DNA from: Reichenbachiella agariperforans
GTDB taxonomy: Bacteria; Bacteroidota; Bacteroidia; Cytophagales; Cyclobacteriaceae
Assembly: GCF_900142205.1 (NCBI RefSeq)
Contig: NZ_FRAA01000001.1
Span: 1,324,796 to 1,388,795 of the forward strand
Direction: 5' to 3'
Length of the DNA stretch: 64,000 nt
Shown here: positions 42,284 through 52,354 of the stretch, one piece after another
How positions within the stretch are numbered: the first letter of the stretch is position 1
How the letters are laid out: every line of letters begins with the position of its first letter
Notes under the pieces: model-generated
What the model saw: only the letters and a program-made list of their open reading frames with translations
Told to the model about the DNA's origin: nothing
The model's database searches: none
Translations under genes and position numbers: made by a program

Positions 42284-45220
42284 ATGAGATCACTACTATT
42301 TGTCCTCGTCCTCTCTCTAGCCGCTCAGCAGCTCTTCTCCCAAAAACTAATCATCGATAACCAAGGACATTCGGGGCTTGTACATGGCTTAGCTTTTACT
42401 GAACAAGGGAAAAAACTAGTCTCTGTCTCAGAGGACAAAACTGTAAGAGTCTGGGATGTAGCATCAGGTACATTAACCAAAACCTATAGATTCGAAATTG
42501 AAGACGGAGTTGATGGTAGAATATACACTTCGGTACTTTCCAAAGATGAACGATTCCTGTTTTTGGGTGGTTATTTTGACCATCAAGAAGGGAATCCAAG
42601 TGAGATAGGACAGATTCGTATCCTTGACTTAGAGGAAGAAAAACTACTACCAAGCCTAAAGGGACATCAAAATGTCGTACTTGATTTGGCAATCTCTCAG
42701 GACGGAAAAAAGTTAATCAGCAGCTCAGCAGACCAATCCATCATAGCATGGGACATTAGCAACATGAGAGCTCCCGTACGATCGGCCACTATCACAGGGA
42801 TCGAGAGCATCATCAACAGCATAGACATTAGCGAAGACGGTAGTACCATCGCCGCTGGTGACCAAGACGGAAATTTAAGAACCTGGTCTGTATCTGGAGG
42901 AAACCCCAGCAGGTCCATCGTCCACTCGGATGCGATACGAGATGTAAAATACGCTGGAAATCAACTCTACTCCGCCGGAGAAGATGGACAGATCATCAAA
43001 TGGACAAAGTCAGGGAAATTCATGGGACCACTCACAGAACTCCCAGGAGCCGTCAACGCACTAGAAGTATCAGCAGACAACCGATATCTTACCGCCATGG
43101 GAAGAGTGGGTATCGTCTACGACTTATCTAACCGGACACTAATTACCCAGTTCAGCTACCATACCAATGTAGTAAGTGCTATCACCACCGCTCCTTTCAC
43201 TACTTTCGACCAAGAGAAAGGCATCTATGTCGCATCTGCTGGTGGTGATGACAAGAACATTCTCCTATGGAACATCCTATCTGGACAACTCGAAAGAAAC
43301 TTTGTCGGGAAAGGCAAAAGTGTATTCGGCGTGGGAATTGATGAAGCAGCCAACAAAATAGCCTTCAGTCAAAGCAATCCAACGGGCATCCTAGATGATG
43401 TAGTGCTAGAAAAAGCATTCGACCTAGAGGAACTGGCGCTAGACAGAAAGCTAAACCCTGAGAACAAATATCATCGCGCAACCCAAGCTGCATCCAACAA
43501 ATTCATCAGTAAAGAGTCCTCTAATTCCATCAAAGTAGATGGACGTATGATAACTACTGATGACCGAAAAGACGGTACCGTACGTTCATTCACTTTCATC
43601 AATAAAGGCAATGCACTGGCTCTTGGCTCTTCCTACTCATTGAACAAATATAACGTATCAGGCTCCTTGTTGGGTAGTTTTCAAGGACACGAAGGAGAGG
43701 TATGGGCGCTAGCTGATTTTGCATCAAAGGATCTACTCCTATCAGCAAGTAATGATCAGACCATCAAAATTTGGAATAATATTACTGGCGAAAACCTAGC
43801 ATCTCTCTTCGTAGCATCAGACAATGAGTGGGTAATATGGACTCCTCAAGGATTCTATGAAGCATCTGCAGGTGGCGAGAAGTATATCGGATGGCATATC
43901 AACCAAGGACAGAACAATCTAGCTGTTTTTCATGACGTATCAGCCTTCGCATCCTTCTACCACAGGCCTGATGTCATACAGGAGATTTTGAAGCTTAAAT
44001 CTTTTGACAAAGTAGCTCAGATGATGAATCTCTCGGACAAACCAGAAGAGAAAATCACTCCCCCAACCGTGACATGGATTACAGAGACTAACACTATTGT
44101 AGAGGGGCATACGACCACACTCAGCTTCGATATCACCTCCCCTACGCCAGTACATCAGATCAAAATACTAGCAGATGGGCGACCACTCATACACCAGTCT
44201 GAATTATCTATTTCTGGTGATAACCGCACCGAGCGTGTAGATATCCCAATAGAATTACCAGAAGAAACGGACAAGAGCTTTGCCTTCACGGTATTCGTCG
44301 CAGATCAAAACTCTAAAATATTATCTACAGAGCGCCATGTGGCCTTTGAATACATCGCACCAGAAGAAGAAAATGAACCTGACACTTCTAGCCCCGTAGC
44401 AGCTACGCCTAGAGGTGAAGACGCCTCCGCAAGCAATGCCATAACTACTTTAGATCCAGTGCCTACCAAAATCAAAAAGAGCAATCTGTATTTGGTATCC
44501 ATAGGAATCTCCGAGTTTGCCGAGTCGCACAACAATCTCAACCATGCTGACAAAGATGCAGATGCGATAGATGAGCTATTCAAAGGACAGCAAGGCAAGA
44601 TGTTCAATAATGTCACTAGCATTAAACTCACGAACGAAAAAGCTACCAGAGCGAATATTTTACAGAAGTTCCAACGACTTGAAGAATTCACCACTGTGGA
44701 TGATTTCGTTATCATATTCATCGCTTCACATGGGCTCAATGAGAACGACAATTTCTACCTACTACCCTACGACGGTAGTACCAAGACCCCTAGAATATCA
44801 TGCATAGACTGGCGAGATTTTTCTGACATGATCGGAAATATTTCAGCGCGAGTCGTCTTGTTCATAGATACCTGCCACAGTGGTCAACTGGGCAACAATA
44901 TGGGACAACACAAAGTCAACAATACAGAAGCCGTTCGCCAACTCTCGGGGCAAGAATATGGAGTCGTCATCATGGCTGCTTCTACAGGTGCTGAGTATTC
45001 TTTTGAACATCAAGATTGGGGACATGGTGCTTTTGCGCTATCCATACTCGAAGGAATAGGCGAGGGAAAGGCCGATGTCAAACCCGATGGCGTAATTTAT
45101 CTGAGAGAACTAGACTATTACCTATCCGAACGCGTACAAGAACTCACTGGAGGTAGACAGCATCCTACGACACAAAAACCGAGTTCTATCAGTAGATTGT
45201 CTCTTGCAGAGGTTCAATAA
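42284..45220 (+). CDS. Exported WD40-repeat / caspase-like (C14) protease
   Basis: 978 residues with a signal peptide (LFVLVLSLAAQQLFSQ). WD40 blades fill residues about 25-560 (for example GHSGLVHGLAF...SEDKTVRVWD; GHQNVVLDLAIS...SADQSIIAWD; GHEGEVWALADF...SNDQTIKIWN). A linker with an Ig-like beta-rich stretch follows (TPPTVTWITETNTIVEGHTTTLSFDI), then the caspase domain. The catalytic dyad is present: His816 in IASHGLNENDNF and Cys864 in LFIDTCHSGQLG. A predicted export signal is notable, because most described caspase-like proteins act in the cytoplasm. Neighbours are DUF4384/LPP20-like and TerB-like genes. Confidence 0.92.
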   Translation: MRSLLFVLVLSLAAQQLFSQKLIIDNQGHSGLVHGLAFTEQGKKLVSVSEDKTVRVWDVASGTLTKTYRFEIEDGVDGRIYTSVLSKDERFLFLGGYFDHQEGNPSEIGQIRILDLEEEKLLPSLKGHQNVVLDLAISQDGKKLISSSADQSIIAWDISNMRAPVRSATITGIESIINSIDISEDGSTIAAGDQDGNLRTWSVSGGNPSRSIVHSDAIRDVKYAGNQLYSAGEDGQIIKWTKSGKFMGPLTELPGAVNALEVSADNRYLTAMGRVGIVYDLSNRTLITQFSYHTNVVSAITTAPFTTFDQEKGIYVASAGGDDKNILLWNILSGQLERNFVGKGKSVFGVGIDEAANKIAFSQSNPTGILDDVVLEKAFDLEELALDRKLNPENKYHRATQAASNKFISKESSNSIKVDGRMITTDDRKDGTVRSFTFINKGNALALGSSYSLNKYNVSGSLLGSFQGHEGEVWALADFASKDLLLSASNDQTIKIWNNITGENLASLFVASDNEWVIWTPQGFYEASAGGEKYIGWHINQGQNNLAVFHDVSAFASFYHRPDVIQEILKLKSFDKVAQMMNLSDKPEEKITPPTVTWITETNTIVEGHTTTLSFDITSPTPVHQIKILADGRPLIHQSELSISGDNRTERVDIPIELPEETDKSFAFTVFVADQNSKILSTERHVAFEYIAPEEENEPDTSSPVAATPRGEDASASNAITTLDPVPTKIKKSNLYLVSIGISEFAESHNNLNHADKDADAIDELFKGQQGKMFNNVTSIKLTNEKATRANILQKFQRLEEFTTVDDFVIIFIASHGLNENDNFYLLPYDGSTKTPRISCIDWRDFSDMIGNISARVVLFIDTCHSGQLGNNMGQHKVNNTEAVRQLSGQEYGVVIMAASTGAEYSFEHQDWGHGAFALSILEGIGEGKADVKPDGVIYLRELDYYLSERVQELTGGRQHPTTQKPSSISRLSLAEVQ

Positions 45221-45261
45221 TCTACATTATTTATTAAATTCAGGTATCAAAACCTTATAGC

Positions 45262-45798
45262 ATGACAAAGCCCATCATTCCCACAGACTATCAAAGATTA
45301 CATCTCAAGACGGTATTTGCCTTTATGATTTGTGACACACACATATCACAAGACGAAGTAAGCCTAATTAGACAAAAAGCCAAAGACAAGGTGTTTGGTG
45401 ATCTGAAAATTGAAGATGAACTTGCCGAACTAATAGACCATGTCAACCGCAGAGGCATAGATTTTTTTGATGATTATTTCAAAAAAGTCCAACGAGTAGA
45501 GATGACAGATGAAGAGGAACTGAATCTCCTACAGTCCGCCATTCAAACCATAAAAGCAGATGACAAGATCACTCAAGAGGAAATTAATTTCCTAAAGATT
45601 CTGAGAGTGCTACTACAAGTCTCTAATGAGAGCATCGTTACTCGATTCCCTGAGGTTGGTCCCCAGTTTGTAGACAAAGATCGGTTCACAGATATCTACT
45701 TTAAAGAACTGTATGCCAACTATGCCAAACTAAAGACCATGCCCATCTTTGACATCAGTGATGTACAAGACATAACAGAAACCATCGATAGGAAATAA
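45262..45798 (+). CDS. TerB-like helical protein
   Basis: 178 residues, all-helical, with no signal peptide. The two repeats (LKTVFAFMICDTHISQDEVSLIRQKAKDKVF and LLQSAIQTIKADDKITQEEINFLKILRVLLQ) match the TerB/tellurite-resistance fold, in which ...D..I...E...L acidic motifs line a metal-binding helical bundle. It lies 41 bases after the caspase gene and likely ends the unit. It is predicted to be cytoplasmic, unlike the other three proteins. It may be unrelated in function. Confidence 0.8.
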   Translation: MTKPIIPTDYQRLHLKTVFAFMICDTHISQDEVSLIRQKAKDKVFGDLKIEDELAELIDHVNRRGIDFFDDYFKKVQRVEMTDEEELNLLQSAIQTIKADDKITQEEINFLKILRVLLQVSNESIVTRFPEVGPQFVDKDRFTDIYFKELYANYAKLKTMPIFDISDVQDITETIDRK

Positions 45799-45912
45799 AG
45801 CCTCTTATACGAAAACATGCGTCATGGATTATGAGTAACGATATTCAAAATCCATGACGAAGAACTTACTTTTAGGGAACTGCCTTTCTCATTTTACCGT
45901 TATAGTCGTAAA

Positions 45913-47226
45913 TTGTATAGAACCAAAACAATCCCGACTATCCAAGCCTCCAATCCCAAATTCGCCAAAGATTCTTTGCTCTCTCATCTCAAAGAGAAAT
46001 ACTTGCAGATAAGAGCACAGTCCGAAAAGATATGTCAACCACTACATCTAGAAGACTATGTCGTCCAGCCTGTTGTCGATGTAAGTCCACCTAAATGGCA
46101 CCTTGGACATACGACATGGTTTTTTGAGAAGATGCTCCTAGAGGCTTTCTCCAAAGACTACTGCGTCTATCATCCAGAATACAACTACGTCTTTAATAGC
46201 TACTATGAATCCATCGGCAAACGTGTCCTTCGTACCAACCGTGGCAATCTCACGAGACCTTCTGTAGCAGATGTCTATAAATACCGCGCATTTGTAGATC
46301 AACAGATGCTCAACTTTTTCGACACGAGAGAAACCCTCTCAGCCGAAGAGAAAACAATCATCGAAATTGGCCTCCAACATGAGCAACAGCACCAAGAGTT
46401 GCTCCTATACGACATCAAATATATACTCGGCACTAACCCGCTATTCCCTGCCTATCAAACCAGTCCCAAACTACAGATAGAGACAGCTCCTAAACCATTA
46501 GGATTCTTAAATGTACCTGCCGGCAACTACACCATAGGACATGAAGGAGATAGATTCAGCTTTGACAATGAACACGGTCGTCATCAGGTCTACTTGCATG
46601 ACTACCGTATCGGTGATCGGCTAATCACTAACCGTGAGTATCTTGACTTTATCAAAGACGGAGGCTATCGAAATTTCACCTACTGGTACGCCGAGGCATG
46701 GGACTGGGTACAGCGAGAAGATAAACAAGCTCCCTTTCACTGGCACTTCATCGAGGATTGCTGGCATAGCTACACCTTGGAAGGACTACAACCTATCAAT
46801 CTAAACGAACCTGTTAGTCATATCAGCCAGTACGAAGCAGCAGCCTTTGCCAACTGGAAAGGCATGCGACTCCCTACGGAGTTCGAGTGGGAAGTCGCAT
46901 GCCTCCTGCATCAACCAACCATTCCAGAGAATAGCAACTTCGTCAACCAAGAAAACCACCGTCCTCTACCCGCTACCGAAGGCAACTACCAGTTCTATGG
47001 CGATCTATGGGAGTGGACTAACTCCGCCTACTTACCCTACCCCTACTACAAAACTGAAGCAGGGCCTTTAGGAGAATACAATGGCAAATTCATGATCAGT
47101 CAAATGGTCTTACGTGGGGGTTCCTATGCCACACCTAAAGACCATATCCGACCGACTTATAGAAACTTTTTTCATCCACACCTGAATTGGTTATTTTCAG
47201 GTATTCGACTTGCACAACATGCCTGA
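45913..47226 (+). CDS. egtB: EgtB-like ergothioneine biosynthesis protein
   Basis: 437 residues; the frame opens with a TTG codon at 45913 and no ATG precedes residue 70, so the start is TTG. An N-terminal DinB-like domain (PPKWHLGHTTWFFEKMLLE) supplies iron-ligand His residues, completed by GLQHEQQHQELLLYDIKY. The C-terminal FGE/sulfatase-modifying-factor-like domain has MRLPTEFEWEVA, DLWEWTNSAYLPYPYY and VLRGGSYATPKDHIRPTYRNFFHPHLNWLFSGIRLA. Non-haem-iron sulfoxide synthases of this type join a thiol donor to trimethylhistidine. It overlaps the methyltransferase gene by 8 bases, so the two form an operon. Confidence 0.92.
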   Translation: MYRTKTIPTIQASNPKFAKDSLLSHLKEKYLQIRAQSEKICQPLHLEDYVVQPVVDVSPPKWHLGHTTWFFEKMLLEAFSKDYCVYHPEYNYVFNSYYESIGKRVLRTNRGNLTRPSVADVYKYRAFVDQQMLNFFDTRETLSAEEKTIIEIGLQHEQQHQELLLYDIKYILGTNPLFPAYQTSPKLQIETAPKPLGFLNVPAGNYTIGHEGDRFSFDNEHGRHQVYLHDYRIGDRLITNREYLDFIKDGGYRNFTYWYAEAWDWVQREDKQAPFHWHFIEDCWHSYTLEGLQPINLNEPVSHISQYEAAAFANWKGMRLPTEFEWEVACLLHQPTIPENSNFVNQENHRPLPATEGNYQFYGDLWEWTNSAYLPYPYYKTEAGPLGEYNGKFMISQMVLRGGSYATPKDHIRPTYRNFFHPHLNWLFSGIRLAQHA

Positions 47227-48184
47227 GACCATCGAAATCATCCAAAACAAGACTTTCCTGAACGACACGCTCAAAGGTCTAAAAAGTAAACCAAAGACTT
47301 TATCATCGAAATATTTTTACAACAAACGAGGAGACGAACTCTTCCAGCAAATAATGAAACTGGACGAATACTACCTCACCGATGCAGAGTACAGTATTTT
47401 CGAATCCCAAAAAGACAATATCCTAAAAGCCTTTTCACCGAATGGAGAAGACTTTAATCTAGTCGAGTTCGGTGCTGGGGATGGATACAAAACCAAAGTC
47501 CTGCTTCAACACTTCGTATCAGAAGAAGCGCTCTTTGACTATATCCCCATAGATATTTCCCAACATGCACTCGATGGGCTCGCCCAGTCCTTAGCCCAAA
47601 CAATCCCCGAACTAAGTATCACCCCCATGCAGGGAGACTATTTCCAAGTATTGGATAGACTCAGTCACTCCAGCACCCGTCGCAATGTCATTCTATTTTT
47701 GGGCTCTAACATCGGTAATTTCTCATTTGATCAAGCGCAGAATTTTCTCTCGAAAATCAGAGAAGACATCAATACGGGAGACCAGTTATTGATCGGAGTT
47801 GATCTAAAAAAAGACCCTACCAAAATACTAGCTGCATACAACGATTCGAAAGGCGTCACCGCTGCATTCAACATGAACCTGCTCAACAGAATCAATGAAG
47901 AACTAGGCGGCAACTTTAACTTAGAGAGTTTCCAGCACTACCCGTTTTACAATCCTGTAACAGGAGAATGTAAAAGCGCTATCATGAGCTTGAAAGACCA
48001 AGAGGTTCTCATCGGTGAAGAAATCATCGCTTTCAAGAAATGGGAAACGATGCAAACCGAAATATCAAAGAAATATTCGACAGATGAAATCCAAGAATTA
48101 GCAGAAAAATGCGGGTTCGAAGTACGCTATAACCTTGAGGATCAGAACGGATACTTTGTAGATTCAATTTGGTCCGCAGTTTAA
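47219..48184 (+). CDS. egtD: EgtD-like L-histidine N-alpha-methyltransferase
   Basis: 321 residues from the ATG at 47219. Family features: FYNKRGDELFQQIMKLDEYYLTDAEYSIF near residue 28, LVEFGAGDGYKTKVLLQHF (SAM-binding motif), YIPIDISQHAL, and FLGSNIGNFSFDQAQNFL. EgtD transfers three methyl groups to histidine, giving hercynine, the substrate of EgtB. The gene overlaps the EgtB-like gene by 8 bases. EgtA, EgtC and EgtE are absent; organisms with this two-gene form use a shorter route, as in some fungi and bacteria. Confidence 0.92.
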   Translation: MPETIEIIQNKTFLNDTLKGLKSKPKTLSSKYFYNKRGDELFQQIMKLDEYYLTDAEYSIFESQKDNILKAFSPNGEDFNLVEFGAGDGYKTKVLLQHFVSEEALFDYIPIDISQHALDGLAQSLAQTIPELSITPMQGDYFQVLDRLSHSSTRRNVILFLGSNIGNFSFDQAQNFLSKIREDINTGDQLLIGVDLKKDPTKILAAYNDSKGVTAAFNMNLLNRINEELGGNFNLESFQHYPFYNPVTGECKSAIMSLKDQEVLIGEEIIAFKKWETMQTEISKKYSTDEIQELAEKCGFEVRYNLEDQNGYFVDSIWSAV

Positions 48185-48239
48185 TTGACTTTTTTCATGG
48201 ATTATTCATCTTAAATCCTATTTTTGCATTCCATTTTAA

Positions 48240-48323
48240 GCGCACGTGGTGAAATTGGTAGACACGCCATCTTGAGGGGGTGGTGGACTTACGTCCGTGG
48301 AAGTTCGAATCTTCTCGTGCGCA
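48240..48323 (+). tRNA. tRNA-Leu (anticodon GAG)
   Basis: 84 bases with a perfect 7-bp acceptor stem (gcgcacg / cgtgcgc), discriminator A, anticodon loop with GAG in cttgagg, the D-loop ggtagac and the T-arm gttcgaatc. The long variable arm is expected for leucine. No CCA is encoded. Confidence 0.95.
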
Positions 48324-48437
48324 CACTTTATAAAACTGTGCTAAAGCTGAAATCACCAGAGACCAGCGACTCATATCGAGTTCGCTCCTATCCCAATCAG
48401 TCTCGTGATCTGCACACCATCAAAAACTACAAAAAAC

Positions 48438-49484
48438 ATGTCATTTAACACGCCACTACTCAAGAAAGTCTGTGAAATCGCTGGTGCTCCGGGGTTCGAG
48501 TCACGCATTAGAAACTTGATCATCGAAGAAATCAAAGATCATGTCGACTCCTACAGTATCGACAACATGGGCAATATCATCGCGATCAAAAAAGGGTCGA
48601 CAGATAAAAAAGTAATGGTAGCCGCTCACATGGATGAGATTGGCTTCATCGTGAGCCATATCGACGACAATGGTTTCGTTAGATTCCAGCCATTGGGTGG
48701 TTTTGATCCCAAAACCCTGACAGCCCAGCGTGTAATCATCCACGGTCGCGAAGATGTGATCGGTGTGATGGGTAGCAAACCCATCCATGTCATGACCCCA
48801 GAGGAGCGTCAAAAGGTCGCCAAAATGGAGGACTACTTCATCGATCTCGGCATGAATAAAGAAGAAGTGGAAAAAATCGTGGCTATTGGCGATTCGATTA
48901 CACGAGACAGAGAACTTATCGAAATGGGTGACTGTGTCAATTGCAAATCCATTGACAACAGAGTCTCTGTTTTCATCCTAATCGAAACACTCAAAAAAAT
49001 CAAGACACCATCGGCAGATCTATACGCGGTATTTTCGGTACAAGAAGAGGTCGGTCTACGTGGTGCCAATGTAGCAGCGCACAGCATCAACCCTGACTTT
49101 GGGATCGCTCTCGATACGACGATCGCCTATGACCTACCTGGTGCGCAACCCCACGAGTACGTCACCAAACTCGGTGAAGGTACGGCCATCAAAATCCTAG
49201 ACGCTATGACTATCTGTGATCAACGTATGGTCAAGTTCCTCAGACAAACCGCTGATTCGAAAAAAATCAAATGGCAAAATGAAATCCTAGTAGCTGGTGG
49301 CACAGACACTGCTGGTATCCAACAGCGTGGCAAAAACGGATCAATTGCAGGTGCAATCTCTATCCCAACTCGCCATCTACACCAAGTGATCGAAATGGCG
49401 CACAAAGACGACATCACGGGATCTACTGATTTACTCATAGCAGCGTTGGAGAATCTGACGAGTCATGACTGGAGCTGGGAATAG
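48438..49484 (+). CDS. M42-family metallopeptidase (aminopeptidase/endoglucanase-type)
   Basis: 348 residues from the ATG at 48438, giving MSFNTPLLKKVCEIAGAPGFE. Binuclear-metal ligands are visible: His in MVAAHMDEIGFIV, Asp in CKSIDNRVSVF, the catalytic Glu pair in VQEEVGLRG, Asp in ALDTTIAYD, and His in IPTRHLHQV. M42 members are large dodecameric aminopeptidases that trim peptides. It is cytoplasmic (no signal) and lies just downstream of tRNA-Leu, apparently alone. Confidence 0.94.
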   Translation: MSFNTPLLKKVCEIAGAPGFESRIRNLIIEEIKDHVDSYSIDNMGNIIAIKKGSTDKKVMVAAHMDEIGFIVSHIDDNGFVRFQPLGGFDPKTLTAQRVIIHGREDVIGVMGSKPIHVMTPEERQKVAKMEDYFIDLGMNKEEVEKIVAIGDSITRDRELIEMGDCVNCKSIDNRVSVFILIETLKKIKTPSADLYAVFSVQEEVGLRGANVAAHSINPDFGIALDTTIAYDLPGAQPHEYVTKLGEGTAIKILDAMTICDQRMVKFLRQTADSKKIKWQNEILVAGGTDTAGIQQRGKNGSIAGAISIPTRHLHQVIEMAHKDDITGSTDLLIAALENLTSHDWSWE

Positions 49485-49625
49485 CACCTCAGGCTCGACC
49501 TTTTTCATCTCGTGACACATGCTAGCGTATTTCCATTCTCTCTGAAATGGCTATTGTTCATTTCGGGTTTATATTGCGGGTGATATCATTGGTCTCGATC
49601 AAAATTTCGACAACTCAAGTAAACT

Positions 49626-51122
49626 ATGGGATTCCGATCTGCACTCAGTAAGCCTTTTGCCAAGTACATCGTCAACGACCAGAAAAAATGGTCACTAGAT
49701 GCCATCAATACGCAACACAAAATCCTAAAGAGCCTCGTCTCAAAAGCCAAACACACACAGTTTGGCAAGGATCATCATTTTGCAGATATCGAGACTTATG
49801 AGGATTTCAAGTCTGCTGTACCTGTGGCAGACTATGAAGGGCTCAAAGACTATGTTGAGAAAATCAAACAAGGAGATAGCGACATCTTATGGCCAGGCAA
49901 ACCCGAATACTTTGCCAAAACATCAGGGACTACATCGGGCACCAAATACATCCCCATTACCAAAGACTCCATCCCTAACCATATCAACAGCGCACGAAAT
50001 GCCCTCCTCACCTATGTGCACAACTCAGGACAAAGCCAGTTTTTAGACAAAAGCTTGATATTCCTATCAGGCAGTCCTATCATGACCAAAACAGCGGGCA
50101 TCCATACTGGACGCCTCTCAGGGATCGTTAATCACCACGTCCCTGGTTATCTTCGCTCCAACCAGATGCCCAGCTATGAGACCAACTGCATCGAAGACTG
50201 GGAGACGAAACTAGACGCCATCGTAGAGGAAACGCTTACGAAAGACATGAGCCTGATCTCAGGCATTCCACCATGGGTACAGATGTACTTCGACCGGATC
50301 ACAGCCAAAACTGGCAAGGCGATCAAAGACGTATTTCCTGATTTTTCTCTCTTTGTATATGGAGGGGTTAACTTCGAGCCGTACCGTGGAAAGCTATTCG
50401 AAAGCATCGGCAAGACCATCGACTCAGTAGAAACTTACCCTGCCTCGGAGGGCTTTATCGCCTACCAAGACACGCTAGATCAGAAAGGGCTATTGCTCCT
50501 ACTCAACTCTGGGATATTCTTTGAGTTCATCCCTGCGGATCAGTACTTTGATGACAACCCGCCACGACTCAGTATCGGAGAAGTGGAGCTAGGTGTCAAC
50601 TATGCGCTCATCATCAATAGCAACGCTGGACTATGGGGCTACTCGATAGGCGACACCATAGAGTTCGTCTCCAAAGACCCCTACAGGATACTGGTTACAG
50701 GACGAATCAAGCACTTTATCTCTGCCTTTGGGGAGCACGTCATCGGTCAGGAAGTGGAAAAAGCCATGAACCATGCCCTGGCTCAGCATCCAGAGGCGGA
50801 AATCGTAGAATTCACCGTAGCACCTCAGGTCACACCAGAATCTGGCCTACCCCGCCATCAATGGTTTATCGAATTTGATCAACCACCTGCTGACTTCAAC
50901 AGTTTTAAATCCACGCTGGACAAAAAACTGACCGAACTGAACTCCTACTATGAAGATTTAATCGTCGGCAGTATCTTGGAAGAATTAGAAATCGTTCCTT
51001 TACAAAAAAATGCTTTTATCAACTACATGAAATCGCAAGGAAAGCTAGGCGGACAAAACAAAGTCCCTCGCCTATCCAATGATAGAAAAATCGCGGATGA
51101 ATTGATGAATTTTAGATATTAG
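49626..51122 (+). CDS. GH3 (auxin-responsive)-family acyl-acid amido synthetase-like protein
   Basis: 498 residues. The family signature begins with ATP-binding YFAKTSGTTSGTKYIPIT (residues 97-114), continues with FVYGGVNFEPYRGKLFESIG and ETYPASEGF, and ends with GRIKHFISAFGEHVIGQEVEKAM. This is the adenylate-forming fold of plant GH3 proteins; Bacteroidota homologues are common but their acyl and amine substrates are not established. The name must not be confused with glycoside hydrolase family 3. It precedes dxr by 80 bases on the same strand. Confidence 0.9.
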   Translation: MGFRSALSKPFAKYIVNDQKKWSLDAINTQHKILKSLVSKAKHTQFGKDHHFADIETYEDFKSAVPVADYEGLKDYVEKIKQGDSDILWPGKPEYFAKTSGTTSGTKYIPITKDSIPNHINSARNALLTYVHNSGQSQFLDKSLIFLSGSPIMTKTAGIHTGRLSGIVNHHVPGYLRSNQMPSYETNCIEDWETKLDAIVEETLTKDMSLISGIPPWVQMYFDRITAKTGKAIKDVFPDFSLFVYGGVNFEPYRGKLFESIGKTIDSVETYPASEGFIAYQDTLDQKGLLLLLNSGIFFEFIPADQYFDDNPPRLSIGEVELGVNYALIINSNAGLWGYSIGDTIEFVSKDPYRILVTGRIKHFISAFGEHVIGQEVEKAMNHALAQHPEAEIVEFTVAPQVTPESGLPRHQWFIEFDQPPADFNSFKSTLDKKLTELNSYYEDLIVGSILEELEIVPLQKNAFINYMKSQGKLGGQNKVPRLSNDRKIADELMNFRY

Positions 51123-51202
51123 ACACAAGACTTTAGATAATAGACATTAATAAGGAATAGCAGTCCCAATGACAATTTCCGATCCCAAAACCCAATAGAT
51201 AG

Positions 51203-52354
51203 TTGAAGAAAACAATATCCATACTCGGCTCTACCGGCTCGATCGGTACACAGGCACTCGAAGTGATCGCAGCGAACCCGGAGCAATTCGTACTAGAAGC
51301 CATCTCGGCATACAACAATGCGGATCTACTGATCCAGCAGGCCTTGCAGTTCAAGCCCAATGTCGTGGTAATCGGCAATGACGACAAATACGAGCAAGTA
51401 TTCGAGGCACTGGATCCGCACGACATCAAAGTATTTGCTGGCGAATCAGGGCTGTGCCACATCGCAGAGATCGAAGCGGTCGATATCGTCCTCACGGCTC
51501 TGGTCGGCTATGCAGGACTAAAACCTACCGTACACGCCATCAAGGCAGGTAAAGTAATCGCCCTGGCCAACAAGGAGACACTCGTCGTGGCTGGAGAGCT
51601 CATCACCGAGCTGACTCAGGAGTACAAAGCAACGATCTTGCCAGTGGACTCGGAGCACTCTGCGATCTTTCAGTGTCTGACGGGAGAGGTTGGCAACCCC
51701 ATCGAAAAAATCATCTTGACTGCCTCTGGCGGACCGTTTAGAGGCAAAGACAAAGCGTTTTTACAATCCGTCAAAAAAGAAGCTGCCCTCAAACATCCCA
51801 ACTGGGAAATGGGTGCAAAGATCACCATCGACTCGGCCTCACTGATGAACAAAGGACTGGAAGTCATAGAAGCCAAATGGCTCTTTGGACTCACAGCAGA
51901 TCAGATCGAAGTGATCGTCCATCCTCAGTCCATCATCCACTCCATGGTACAGTTCGAAGATGGCTCTATCAAGGCACAAATGGGGCTCCCAGACATGAAA
52001 CTCCCAATACAATATGCCATGACCTACCCTGACCGAATTAAAACTACTTTTCCTAGGTTCGATTTTACAGAATACCCATCTTTGACGTTCGAAAAACCAG
52101 ACGTAGAGACGTTTAGAAATCTGGCGCTTTCGTTTGCAGCGATGAAACAAGGGGGAAACCTCCCATGTATACTCAATGCCGCTAACGAAATAGCTGTATC
52201 TGAATTCTTAAATGACCGTATAGGATTTTTGGAGATGTCCGATGTAGTAGAAAAATGCATGGACAAGGTCTCATTCATTGCCCATCCAAACATGGAGGAT
52301 TACGTGGAGACAGATAAAGAAACAAGAAAAATAGCACTAGACATCATTAGTTAA
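51203..52354 (+). CDS. dxr: 1-deoxy-D-xylulose-5-phosphate reductoisomerase
   Basis: 383 residues with a TTG start at 51203 (KKTISILGSTGSIGTQALEVI). NADPH-binding GSTGSIG, then ALANKETLVVAGEL, the metal-binding LPVDSEHSAIFQCL, and MNKGLEVIEAKWLF with the substrate-binding residues. First committed step of the methylerythritol phosphate route to isoprenoids. Its stop overlaps the rseP start (TAATG), so it is translationally coupled to that gene, the usual order in this phylum. Confidence 0.97.
   Translation: MKKTISILGSTGSIGTQALEVIAANPEQFVLEAISAYNNADLLIQQALQFKPNVVVIGNDDKYEQVFEALDPHDIKVFAGESGLCHIAEIEAVDIVLTALVGYAGLKPTVHAIKAGKVIALANKETLVVAGELITELTQEYKATILPVDSEHSAIFQCLTGEVGNPIEKIILTASGGPFRGKDKAFLQSVKKEAALKHPNWEMGAKITIDSASLMNKGLEVIEAKWLFGLTADQIEVIVHPQSIIHSMVQFEDGSIKAQMGLPDMKLPIQYAMTYPDRIKTTFPRFDFTEYPSLTFEKPDVETFRNLALSFAAMKQGGNLPCILNAANEIAVSEFLNDRIGFLEMSDVVEKCMDKVSFIAHPNMEDYVETDKETRKIALDIIS

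Noticed and set aside
49626-51122. Glycoside hydrolase from the family name GH3
   Set aside because: The motifs are those of acyl-acid amido synthetases (adenylate-forming fold), not of beta-glycosidases.
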